A stretch of DNA of 64,000 bases, taken from NCBI GenBank assembly GCA_041984885.1, contig JBHIXH010000001.1, forward strand, positions 1 to 64,000, read 5' to 3'. The notes beneath the pieces are model-generated. The model ran no database searches. It saw only the letters and a list, made by a program, of their open reading frames with translations, and was not told the DNA's origin. This DNA is from UBA4486 sp041984885 (GTDB taxonomy: Bacteria > Pseudomonadota > Gammaproteobacteria > Eutrophobiales > Eutrophobiaceae). This document shows positions 51,556-60,615 of this stretch, piece by piece; within the stretch, counting starts at the first letter, position 1; every line of letters starts with the position of its first letter. The translations under genes were made by a program, and so were the position numbers.

Positions 51556-54500
51556 TTATATGTCAATATCAAATAACGGCTCCGGCTTGTGAATGGCATA
51601 ACCCTGGGCGAAATTCACACCAAGCCCCTTTAACAGCCGCAACACATATTGAGTCTCGACAAATTCGGCAATCGTCTGGATTCCCATTACCCTGGCAATA
51701 TCGCTGATCGATCGCACCATCTCAAAATCGAGACGATCAGTCATAATATCGCGAACAAAGCTGCCATCTATCTTGATGTAATCGACCGGCATTTGTTTCA
51801 GGTAGGCAAAAGAAGAGACACCGCTGCCGAAATCATCCAGTGCAAAACTGCATCCGATACCACGTAACATTTGCATGAATTTTATCGCATGACTCATATT
51901 TTGAATCGCTGCCGTCTCGGTAATCTCGAAACAGTTTTTATCTCCGGGGATCTGGTAACGTTGAAACAACTCCAGTACCTCGTCAACAAACTTGATATTG
52001 CTGACAGACAGGCCGGACAGGTTAATCGAGCAAATGGAAAGTTGATCCAGTTTCTCCTCATTTTCCTTTAACCAGTGAAAATAGCGGCGCAGTACCCAGC
52101 TATCAATCTTTGTGCTGAGATTATAACGCTCGGCAGCCGGCATAAACGCACCTGGCATAACAATATGTCCATCTGCAGCGCGTAACCGTATCAATAGTTC
52201 ATGATGTTCACCGCCGGCTATTGTTTTATATAACGGCTGGATTTTTTGTGTGTATAACACGAGCTGATTGTCTTCAATCGCCTCGTTGATGATCGACACC
52301 CACTGCATTTCACCGTGGATACGAGACACATCCTTGTCCTCCACGTTATATACATGGATACGGTTTCTGCCGGCTTCTTTCGCGGCATAGCAGGCGGCAT
52401 CAGCCTGTCTCAGCACAGCAGTGATTGTCTGATCACCACTACTGATTGGCACAAGACCGATACTCATACCCAGTGAGAACCGTTTATCCTCCCAGGTAAA
52501 TCGAAAATCACTGATACGGTTCAGGATTGTGTTGGAAACCTCCTGGGCTTTTTCCAGAGAACAATGTTCCATCAAAATGCCGAACTCATCACCACCGAGC
52601 CGTGCCACCGTGTCTCGTTTACGCACAGTCGCACTGAGGACCTCGCTGATCTGACGTAACAATTCGTCGCCGGCCAGATGACCACAGGTATCATTAATTA
52701 CCTTGAACTGGTCCAGGTCGAGGAAACACAGGGCATGATCTTCGCCGGAGGCCGCCGATGAATGGAGCACACGCTCAAGACGTCGTTCAAACTCAACCCG
52801 GTTAACCAGGCCGGTCAGGGCATCGTGGCTGGCTTGCCACGAAAGCTGATTCGATAATCGATGTATCTCGGTAATATCTTCACAGACGATAAAAAAGCGC
52901 GATTCATTCTCGTCTTCCTGAATAAACCTGACTGTCTCACGAACCCATATCACCGTACCGTCATGTTTAACCTTGCGAAACTCGATACGTTTCACATCAT
53001 CCCGACGTTTCTCATGCTGCTGAAAATATTCAGTCACGGCAGAAATATCATCCGGGTGTACAATTAATCGAATCGATTCGCCTATCAATTCGTTAATTTT
53101 ATAGCCAAGTTCACGTGCGCCATATTCATTGACTGATAAAATTTTGCCTGTCATGTCAACGGTAAAAAACATGGAGGGCGTATCATGATATAAATCACGG
53201 AATTGCTTTTCACTTTCCGCCAGTTTTACCCGATCCAGATCATGTTCGTGCTTGATACGCAGGTTTTGTATCCCGCGAGAAAGATTTGTTGTCAAGTCAT
53301 GAAGTAAATTTACTTCCTCGGTATCGAATGCATCCACCGAACCGGAATACAGAACCAGAACGCCAATAACCTGGGAGTTGATTATTATTGGAAACGAAGC
53401 CAGAGATTCATAACCACGTTTGATAGCTTCATCCCTCCACTTGCGCATCTTGTTATCGGTAAAAATATTCCGACTGATACATGGGGTTAAACCACGAATA
53501 CTCAAACCAACCGGTTCCTGACCACTTGCTGTTTCTGACCAGGAAAAGGCGTGTTGTAAATAACCATCCTCAAAGCCGGCACTGGCGACAGGCTTTACGG
53601 TTTTCTGCTCATCGTCATGGGCATAGCCGATCCAGGCCATACGATACTGCCCGGTATCCACGATCACTTCGCAGAAGTATTGCAACAGGTTTGATTCGTT
53701 ATTGATTTTCACCAGGCCATGATTACAGTCATTCAGAACCTGCAAGGCGCGTTTGCTGCGCGTGAACCTGTAGTCCGCAAGCACTCTCTCTGTGATGTCG
53801 ATTATATGCACGACAGCGAACATGAATAATCCATGTGCATCCATGACCGGAGACGCATAGATTTCTGTCCAGATTACCCCGCGATCCTGGGCAATGAACC
53901 GGTTTTCAATCCGCATTTCCCTGTTTGCCGAAGCAATCAAATCATTAAATGCCTTTTTGCATTTAAAGACATCTTTTGGATAGGTCAGGTGAAATAGATT
54001 AATCGACTCGGTAGTTCCGGATGGGAATCCCAGCAACCGGACTAATGAATCATTCGACTGAAAAAAGTTGCCGGACTTGTCGATCAGGGCAACACCGTTT
54101 GGTGCCTTGCCAAAAGCATCCCTAAATTTTTGTTCACTTTTCTCCAGGGCCAGCCGGGTCTGCTGCCATTCGGTAATATCCCGGCCGATAGACATGACAC
54201 ATTGCTTGCCTTCAATCACCAGCAGGCTTGAGGACAGCAACACCGTGACTATACTGTTATCGTAGATTCGAAGCTGGCACTCCCAGTTTTCAATTACCCC
54301 GTTTTTCTCCAGCTGTTCCACATACAGTTCGCGATCCTGAGGATTTTTCCAAAGACCGATCTCAAGCGTGGTTTTACCAATAACATTCGCGCGACTGTAT
54401 CCGGTTAACTGTTCAAATCCGTGGTTTATTTCCAGAATGCGGCCTTCGTACAGTTCTGCAACCAGTATCGATTCGGCCCCGGTATTAAAAAAGCTTTCCA

Positions 54501-56691
54501 GGATATTTCTTTGTTGTTCAATCGATGAGGTTGAACAGTGTTTCTCTATGGCAATGGAGGCAAGGTAGGCCTGCGTCTGAATCAATTCGATATCAAATGA
54601 ATCCGGTTCTCTGACTTCCGGATAATAAATGGCAAATGTACCGATAATTTTTTCATCCGAGGTAAAAATCGGCTGCGACCAACAAGAACGTATCGAATAC
54701 TTTCGGGCAGTCTGCAGGAAGTCTGTCCAGTTCTCATCCAGTTCAATATCCGGGGTGATTATCCGTTGCCCGGTTTGCACTGCATGACTGCAGGTACCCT
54801 TGCCTAACCGGGTATCAAAGCCATCCAGCAGAGTCAGTATCTCCTGCGGCAGGCTGGGCGCTGCACCAAGTCGAAGCGTGTAGCCATTGCTATCGAGCAA
54901 CAGAATACTGCAACGCAGTTTATATCCGATCTGCTCGGACGAACTGGCAATCAATTCAAGCGTCGCCGGCAACGTCTGGTTGGTTGTGATCGCCTCAAAC
55001 ACACGGTAACGAATGTCTCTTAACAGCTCCTGTTGTTTTCGCTCGGTGATATCCTGGCCAATTGAAAACAGGCAGGTCTCATTATCCACTTGCATGACAG
55101 TGGAGGACTGTAACCAGTATCTCAGTCGTCCCTTTGCATCCGTAGCGGAACGCTCGACACCATTGATGACACCCTTTTTCCTCAGTCGCCGCAGGAATAA
55201 TTCACGCTGTTGCGGTGAGTCAAATAACAGGTCCTCAACAGACTGGCCGAGCAGCTTGTCCCGGGGCAGTCCGATCATTCGACAAAAGCCCTCATTAAGA
55301 TCGATGATCTCGCCATTATCGAGTCGGGTTATTGCAATGGCGTCCGGGCAAAGATTAATCGCATTGGCATATTTATCTTTAACCTCTGTTAACAATCGAA
55401 ACTGCCTTTCGCGCTCGACCTCAACAGCGGCACGCGAGCTGAAAACCCGGAGAAGTGAGCGATAAAACTCTGCATCCTCTAATGGCCTGGTATCAATCAG
55501 AGCAAAATGACCGATCGTCTTTCCGGTCGAGTCCAGCAGTGGCTCGCCAACAAAGCTTTCTGCGCCCATCCTGACCAGTTCTTCATCTTCAGGGAAACTT
55601 TTCTGCACCTGCTCGGAGAAAAAAACCGATTTTCCTTTAATCACGGCTTCACATGGGGTGCCATCCAGATCGTATACGTTCATTGGTTGCAGTTGACCCT
55701 GGTCGGAAAATGCTAACGTACAAACCTGATTTACCGGGTCATCCAGACATTCTGTGACCAATGCATAGCGCACACCCAGCTTTTCCGTTAACAGTCTGAC
55801 GGCATCTTCAAAGAAATTTTCCCCGGGAATGGATGTGACCGCCTCGATTATCTGTTGATAGGTTGACTCTCTCTCGTACTGGCGTTGAAGGTTTCGGGCA
55901 AGCAACAAAAAATGCAGTTGTCCATCCAGCGGTACAACAGATTTCGACAGGCTAACCGGTACTAATTCCTGGTTCGCACAGCGAAGCAGCGCATCACGAT
56001 CGACAAAATCATCGCAGGTGATCAGGTCTGCACTAAAATTTTTCGGGTCTTTATTATCCGCAAACAGATTTAATTCAGAGAGTTTGCGTTGTTTCAGTTC
56101 AGCGGGGGCATAACCGCTTAATTGTACGGCTACGTTATTGGCTTCAACAATACAACTATCGCTGTCACGGACAATGAAAATCGGCAATAACGATTGGCTG
56201 AAATTGCCTGCCTGCTGACTGGCGCCATCGTTGGCCGGCTCCGGAATTGAAATATCCTGCATGAAGCAGTAACAGTCGACGCTGGATTCAATTCGTTTCA
56301 GTCCGCGCACAATGACCAGCAACATATCGAATTCAGTGCCATCTGCTCTCAGACCGCGCAACTCGCCTTCACTACGACCGTCATCCAGCATTTGCTGATA
56401 TAACTCTTGCGCCTTAGCGTGGTCGTCTGCATGCACGGCTTCCACCCATGCCATACCAATCATCTGGTCAACGCTATAACCACAGGTTTCGGCAAATCGA
56501 TTATTGACACTGAGGAAGTGACCCTGATGATCGAGACGGCAGATACACTCGAGTGCATTCTCGATGATGTCCTCGAGCTGCGACTGCTTCAGTCCTGCGC
56601 CGGTTTTCGCTTCGGTATCCGGTTCCTGTTTTTCCATATTACCGTCAGGGTCCATAATGTTTTCGTGCAGACTTCGCGCGCGGTCCACCAC
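51556..56691 (-). CDS. Large soluble PAS/GAF/GGDEF/EAL signalling protein
   Basis: A 1711-residue protein with no membrane helix. Approximate order: PAS (38-150), PAS (165-270), GAF (280-430), PAS (440-560), GAF (565-715), PAS (725-845), PAS (850-970), GAF (985-1130), PAS (1145-1260), GGDEF (1270-1435, motif RLGGDEFGIL intact), EAL (1450-1700). The EAL motif itself reads ELLIRL, but NLSGLS, ITETA, ALDDFGSG, IKIDGSF and TIAEFVET are kept, so phosphodiesterase activity is possible. The start is uncertain: a GTG at 56691, or ATG codons at 56655 or 56637; none has a good ribosome-binding site. It must sense several cues, none of which can be named. Confidence 0.93.
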   Translation of the reverse strand: MVDRARSLHENIMDPDGNMEKQEPDTEAKTGAGLKQSQLEDIIENALECICRLDHQGHFLSVNNRFAETCGYSVDQMIGMAWVEAVHADDHAKAQELYQQMLDDGRSEGELRGLRADGTEFDMLLVIVRGLKRIESSVDCYCFMQDISIPEPANDGASQQAGNFSQSLLPIFIVRDSDSCIVEANNVAVQLSGYAPAELKQRKLSELNLFADNKDPKNFSADLITCDDFVDRDALLRCANQELVPVSLSKSVVPLDGQLHFLLLARNLQRQYERESTYQQIIEAVTSIPGENFFEDAVRLLTEKLGVRYALVTECLDDPVNQVCTLAFSDQGQLQPMNVYDLDGTPCEAVIKGKSVFFSEQVQKSFPEDEELVRMGAESFVGEPLLDSTGKTIGHFALIDTRPLEDAEFYRSLLRVFSSRAAVEVERERQFRLLTEVKDKYANAINLCPDAIAITRLDNGEIIDLNEGFCRMIGLPRDKLLGQSVEDLLFDSPQQRELFLRRLRKKGVINGVERSATDAKGRLRYWLQSSTVMQVDNETCLFSIGQDITERKQQELLRDIRYRVFEAITTNQTLPATLELIASSSEQIGYKLRCSILLLDSNGYTLRLGAAPSLPQEILTLLDGFDTRLGKGTCSHAVQTGQRIITPDIELDENWTDFLQTARKYSIRSCWSQPIFTSDEKIIGTFAIYYPEVREPDSFDIELIQTQAYLASIAIEKHCSTSSIEQQRNILESFFNTGAESILVAELYEGRILEINHGFEQLTGYSRANVIGKTTLEIGLWKNPQDRELYVEQLEKNGVIENWECQLRIYDNSIVTVLLSSSLLVIEGKQCVMSIGRDITEWQQTRLALEKSEQKFRDAFGKAPNGVALIDKSGNFFQSNDSLVRLLGFPSGTTESINLFHLTYPKDVFKCKKAFNDLIASANREMRIENRFIAQDRGVIWTEIYASPVMDAHGLFMFAVVHIIDITERVLADYRFTRSKRALQVLNDCNHGLVKINNESNLLQYFCEVIVDTGQYRMAWIGYAHDDEQKTVKPVASAGFEDGYLQHAFSWSETASGQEPVGLSIRGLTPCISRNIFTDNKMRKWRDEAIKRGYESLASFPIIINSQVIGVLVLYSGSVDAFDTEEVNLLHDLTTNLSRGIQNLRIKHEHDLDRVKLAESEKQFRDLYHDTPSMFFTVDMTGKILSVNEYGARELGYKINELIGESIRLIVHPDDISAVTEYFQQHEKRRDDVKRIEFRKVKHDGTVIWVRETVRFIQEDENESRFFIVCEDITEIHRLSNQLSWQASHDALTGLVNRVEFERRLERVLHSSAASGEDHALCFLDLDQFKVINDTCGHLAGDELLRQISEVLSATVRKRDTVARLGGDEFGILMEHCSLEKAQEVSNTILNRISDFRFTWEDKRFSLGMSIGLVPISSGDQTITAVLRQADAACYAAKEAGRNRIHVYNVEDKDVSRIHGEMQWVSIINEAIEDNQLVLYTQKIQPLYKTIAGGEHHELLIRLRAADGHIVMPGAFMPAAERYNLSTKIDSWVLRRYFHWLKENEEKLDQLSICSINLSGLSVSNIKFVDEVLELFQRYQIPGDKNCFEITETAAIQNMSHAIKFMQMLRGIGCSFALDDFGSGVSSFAYLKQMPVDYIKIDGSFVRDIMTDRLDFEMVRSISDIARVMGIQTIAEFVETQYVLRLLKGLGVNFAQGYAIHKPEPLFDIDI

Positions 56692-56906
56692 ATTGAGAAT
56701 ATCCGGTTAAGTAATCCCATGACGAACTTGCTGCCGCCTGATACTACTAGTGTAGTCGTATCTAATCGTCAGACCAACGGAAAAAGCCGATATATCGGTG
56801 AAAAATGCAGTAATCTATTCAAAAATCGCGGTTCGTAACCGGATTGTCATCAAGCGACGCAGGCAAATAGCCGATAATTCAAACAACAAATGAAGCATAT
56901 CTCATC

Positions 56907-58358
56907 ATGTCGATAACCACTGAAATAAACCTCTTGAAGATGCGCCGGACGAAAATTCTGGCGACGCTCGGACCGGCCAGCAGTAGCCGGGAAACGATAA
57001 AAAGTCTCATCAATGCCGGTGTCAATGTTTTCCGCTTGAATATGTCGCACGGCGACCACGATTTTCACCGGCAAACCTATACCGATCTGCGTGAGCTGGC
57101 CGCGGAATCCGGGCGTCAGACAGGCATACTGGCTGATCTTTGTGGACCGAAAATTCGCACCGGTAAATTCAAAAACGGTGGCATCGAAATCAGGCAAGGT
57201 GACAGGGTTATCGTCACCACGCGCGATGTCGAAGGTGAACCCGGCCTGATCCCGTCGCAGTACCAGGCACTCGCTGATGATGTCGAGGCCGGTGATCCAA
57301 TCCTGCTCGCAGACGGTACACTGGAATTACAGGTCGTCCAGGTCGACGGAACCGAGATCACCTGCGAGGTGATCTTCGGTGGCACGCTGGGAAATCATAA
57401 GGGGATTAACCTGCCCGGTGTCAACGTCTCCGCCCCCTCGTTAACAGAAAAAGACAAGCAGGACGCAGAATTTGCACTCAACCTGGGTGTCGATTTTCTG
57501 GCATTGTCCTTTGTGCGTCGCGCCGACGACATAAACGAGTTACGCAAATTGATCACATCGGTCGATTGTGAAACGCATATTATCGCCAAGATTGAAAAAC
57601 CCGAGGCACTGCATGAGGCGAAAGCCATCATTGAGACGGCCGACGGCATCATGGTGGCACGCGGTGACCTGGGTGTGGAATTAAAACCGGAGCTGGTACC
57701 GGTCGCGCAACATCAACTGATCGACATGGCGCATAAAATGTTCAAACCGGTCATCGTTGCGACACAGATGCTCGAGTCGATGATAGAGAATGCCCGCCCT
57801 ACCCGCGCAGAGGTAACCGATGTGGCCAACGCAGTGACGCAGGGCGCCGATGCAATCATGTTATCGGGCGAAACCGCCGTTGGTGCGCACCCTGCCGAGG
57901 CCGTGCGAATGATGGATCGCATTGCCCGACAAACCGAATCCTATCTCTGGAAACAACATGCCTACGGCGTGGTGAAAAAAAGCAGCAACACAAAAATGCT
58001 GTCGCTGTACGACGCCGTCGCCAACGCCATGTCGCGCATGGCGCACGAATTACGTGCCAACTCCATCATTGTTATTTCACAAAGTGGCACAACTGCGGCC
58101 ACGATGAGCTCGGCGCGACCATCAGCGCCGATCATTGCAATCACGCGCAGTGAACAGGTCTGTCGTCGACTGGCACTATTATGGAGTGTGATCCCGGTGC
58201 AATCGGATGCCGCCGGTTCAATGAATCCGAATGAACTGGCCAGGAAAATCGCGGTTGAGCAGGGGATGGCGACGGCCGGAGAGAAAATATTACTGGTGAG
58301 AGGGTTCAGCGATACAGAGGAATTCAACACACCGTCGATCACCGCGATGACGGTTTAA
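56907..58358 (+). CDS. pyk: Pyruvate kinase
   Basis: Transfers phosphate from phosphoenolpyruvate to ADP in the last step of glycolysis. 483 residues from ATG 56907; the ATG at 56940 (MRRTKILATLGPASSS) fits the family N-terminus better and is a real alternative. Motifs: FRLNMSHGDH, ADLCGPKIRTGKF, DGTLELQV, the active-site IAKIEKPEA and MVARGDLGVELKPELVPVAQ, ATQMLESMIENARPTRAEVTDVANAV, DAIMLSGETAVGAHP. Pyk opposes the gluconeogenic PckG in the same window. It converges with the DUF934 gene. Confidence 0.96.
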   Translation: MSITTEINLLKMRRTKILATLGPASSSRETIKSLINAGVNVFRLNMSHGDHDFHRQTYTDLRELAAESGRQTGILADLCGPKIRTGKFKNGGIEIRQGDRVIVTTRDVEGEPGLIPSQYQALADDVEAGDPILLADGTLELQVVQVDGTEITCEVIFGGTLGNHKGINLPGVNVSAPSLTEKDKQDAEFALNLGVDFLALSFVRRADDINELRKLITSVDCETHIIAKIEKPEALHEAKAIIETADGIMVARGDLGVELKPELVPVAQHQLIDMAHKMFKPVIVATQMLESMIENARPTRAEVTDVANAVTQGADAIMLSGETAVGAHPAEAVRMMDRIARQTESYLWKQHAYGVVKKSSNTKMLSLYDAVANAMSRMAHELRANSIIVISQSGTTAATMSSARPSAPIIAITRSEQVCRRLALLWSVIPVQSDAAGSMNPNELARKIAVEQGMATAGEKILLVRGFSDTEEFNTPSITAMTV

Positions 58359-58368
58359 CCGGGTATTT

Positions 58369-58851
58369 CTATCTTCTTCGATACAGCGGCAGGCGCTCGT
58401 CGCTGGCTGCCTGATAACTGACAGAAAATGTATTGAATGCCTGCAGTGCCTCATTCAGATCCTTGTCTTCGCGCAATTGAAACGAATCAAACCCGCATCG
58501 CTGCATATAAAACAATTGATCCTGTAATACATCACCAATAGCTCGCAACTCACCGGTGTAGTTAAAACGTTCACGCAACAGGCGCGCATGTGAATAACAA
58601 CGCCCGTCAACAAATGCCGGGAAATCCAGTGCGATGATCTGAAAGCTGCTGATTGAATCTGCCAGTTGCTCAACATCGGTGCTGCCATCGATCCACACAC
58701 CGACCGCCTCATGGTTACCGAGACTGGCCGCATGCTCCTGCCAGAAAGTAAACGGTATTATGATTTTACCTGGCGGCAGGTTGTCCGGTTCCGGCTCACG
58801 TAGCAGTTGCCAGTCATCATCAACGATGGCGTTCTGTTTAATTATTCTCAT
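58369..58851 (-). CDS. DUF934 family sulfite-reduction-associated protein
   Basis: A 160-residue cytosolic protein. The stretch IIALDFPAFVDGRCYSHARLLRERFNYTGELRAIGDVLQDQLFYMQRCGFDSFQLRED is the DUF934 signature. This family is found with CysI-type sulfite reductases and CysH-type reductases in many proteobacteria and is presumed to help sulfite reduction, though no activity is proven. It overlaps cysI by four bases (ATGA-type) and so is translationally coupled; no cysH is nearby. It is convergent with pyk. Confidence 0.88.
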   Translation of the reverse strand: MRIIKQNAIVDDDWQLLREPEPDNLPPGKIIIPFTFWQEHAASLGNHEAVGVWIDGSTDVEQLADSISSFQIIALDFPAFVDGRCYSHARLLRERFNYTGELRAIGDVLQDQLFYMQRCGFDSFQLREDKDLNEALQAFNTFSVSYQAASDERLPLYRRR

Positions 58852-60503
58852 GTCTGGTTATACACCCGCTGCTGAAACGGCTTGATGCCGATGCGTCGAT
58901 ACGTTTCCAGAAAACGTTCTTCACCTTCGCGTTCCTCAACATACACGTCAAGTATCTGACCGATAACATCGGCAACTTTTTCTTTCTCGATTGCCTTGCC
59001 CAGACGATCACCGAGGCAGGCATCGTTTTCAGATGAACCGCCAAGCGTCAGCTGATAAAACTCTACCCCTTTTTTATCCACACCAAGAATACCGATATGA
59101 CCCACGTGATGATGTCCGCAGGCATTCATACAACCGGACATTTTTATCTTGATGTCGCCGACATCATGCAGATAGTCCATGTTGTCGAACTTTTCGTTGA
59201 TCTGCCTGGCAATCGGAATGGAACCGGCATTGGCCAGACTGCAAAAGTCGAGGCCGGGGCAGCAAATCATGTCCGTCAACATGCCTATGTTCGGGGTTGC
59301 CAGACCAAGTTCATTCAATTTTTGCCACACGGTAAACAAGTCACCCTGTCTGACATGCGGTAACACGAGATTCTGATCATGCGTGACCACGATCTCACCG
59401 GCACTGTAGCTATCGGATAAATCTGCAATGGCCTCCATTTGAGCATCGGTTGCATCGCCGGGTGGAACATCGGGAGCCTTGAGCGAAACAACGACGGCGT
59501 AGTAACCCGGTTGTTTATGCTGCGCCAGGTTGCGTTTTGTCCAGGCTGCAAATGCTGTGTCGCCAGCCTTGTATTCGGCAAACGTCGTATCATCCGCCGC
59601 GTTGACATCAAACTCCGGTTCAGTGAAAAACGCACGCACCCGATCAATTTCCTTTTGATCCAGTTTCATTGCCGAATCACGGATCAGTTCCCATTCTTTT
59701 TCTACCAGTTCGGTAAATTTTTCCTTACCGAGCTCGTGCACAAGAATTTTTATACGGGCCTTGAACTTGTTGTCACGTCTGCCCCAGCGATTGTAGACGC
59801 GCAGGATCGCCTCAAGGTAGGAAAGAAGATGTTCTTTCTCGAGGAATTCGCGAATAACCTTACCGACGAATGGCGTGCGCCCCAGGCCGCCACCTGCCAG
59901 TACGCGAAAACCGACTTCGCCCTGTTCGTTTTTAACCAGATACACGCCAATATCATGCACCTGCACCGCTGCGCGATCATGGGCCGCACCGCTGACTGCA
60001 ATTTTGAATTTGCGTGGCAGATAGGAAAACTCGGGATGAAACGTCGACCATTGACGAATGATCTCGCAATAAGGTCGCGGGTCCTCGATCTCATCAGCGG
60101 CAAGGCCAGCGAATTGATCCGACGTTGTGTTTCTAATGCAGTTACCGCTGGTCTGGATCGCGTGCATCTGCACACTGGCCAGATCGGCGAGAATGTCCGG
60201 CACGGTTTCCAGTTTTGGCCAGTTGTATTGAATGTTTTGTCGTGTGCTGAAATGGCCATAACCCTTGTCATACTTTCGGGCAATATGTGCCAGCATGCGC
60301 AACTGTTTGGACGAGAGCAGGCCATACGGGATAGCCACCCGCAGCATCGGCGCATGTCGTTGAATATACAGGCCATTCATTAAACGTAACGGACGAAACT
60401 CGTCTTCACTCAGCTTGCCATCAAGAAAGCGCCGAGTCTGATCACGAAATTGCGCGACACGCTCGTTGACTATCGTTTGATCGTAGTTATCGTATTGATA
60501 CAT
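58848..60503 (-). CDS. cysI: Sulfite (nitrite/sulfite) reductase hemoprotein
   Basis: Siroheme-4Fe-4S reductase of 551 residues that reduces sulfite to sulfide for cysteine synthesis. The ferredoxin-like half domains contain MRLAVPYGLLSSKQLRML-like MLRVAIPYGLLSSKQLRML and the conserved TSGNCIRNTTSDQFAG. The cofactor cysteines are CCPGLDFCSLANA and SGCMNACGHHHVG (Cx5C then Cx3C), which bind the cluster and siroheme. The C-terminal region ends GIKPFQQRVY. Assignment as sulfite rather than nitrite reductase rests on the coupled DUF934 gene; a nitrite reductase role is less likely. Confidence 0.93.
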   Translation of the reverse strand: MYQYDNYDQTIVNERVAQFRDQTRRFLDGKLSEDEFRPLRLMNGLYIQRHAPMLRVAIPYGLLSSKQLRMLAHIARKYDKGYGHFSTRQNIQYNWPKLETVPDILADLASVQMHAIQTSGNCIRNTTSDQFAGLAADEIEDPRPYCEIIRQWSTFHPEFSYLPRKFKIAVSGAAHDRAAVQVHDIGVYLVKNEQGEVGFRVLAGGGLGRTPFVGKVIREFLEKEHLLSYLEAILRVYNRWGRRDNKFKARIKILVHELGKEKFTELVEKEWELIRDSAMKLDQKEIDRVRAFFTEPEFDVNAADDTTFAEYKAGDTAFAAWTKRNLAQHKQPGYYAVVVSLKAPDVPPGDATDAQMEAIADLSDSYSAGEIVVTHDQNLVLPHVRQGDLFTVWQKLNELGLATPNIGMLTDMICCPGLDFCSLANAGSIPIARQINEKFDNMDYLHDVGDIKIKMSGCMNACGHHHVGHIGILGVDKKGVEFYQLTLGGSSENDACLGDRLGKAIEKEKVADVIGQILDVYVEEREGEERFLETYRRIGIKPFQQRVYNQT

Positions 60504-60615
60504 ATGCTGAATTATAACGCCTGCTGAAACGGGGCGGCTACGATAGCAAAACAGCTATATATAAGGAAGCGAAAACTGGCGCTATCGATATCGTGGAAAG
60601 TTATAAAAAACAGGG

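Noticed and set aside
59439..60383. Plus-strand frame of 314 residues opposite cysI
   Set aside because: Shadow frame of cysI, with no family motif and no start signal.
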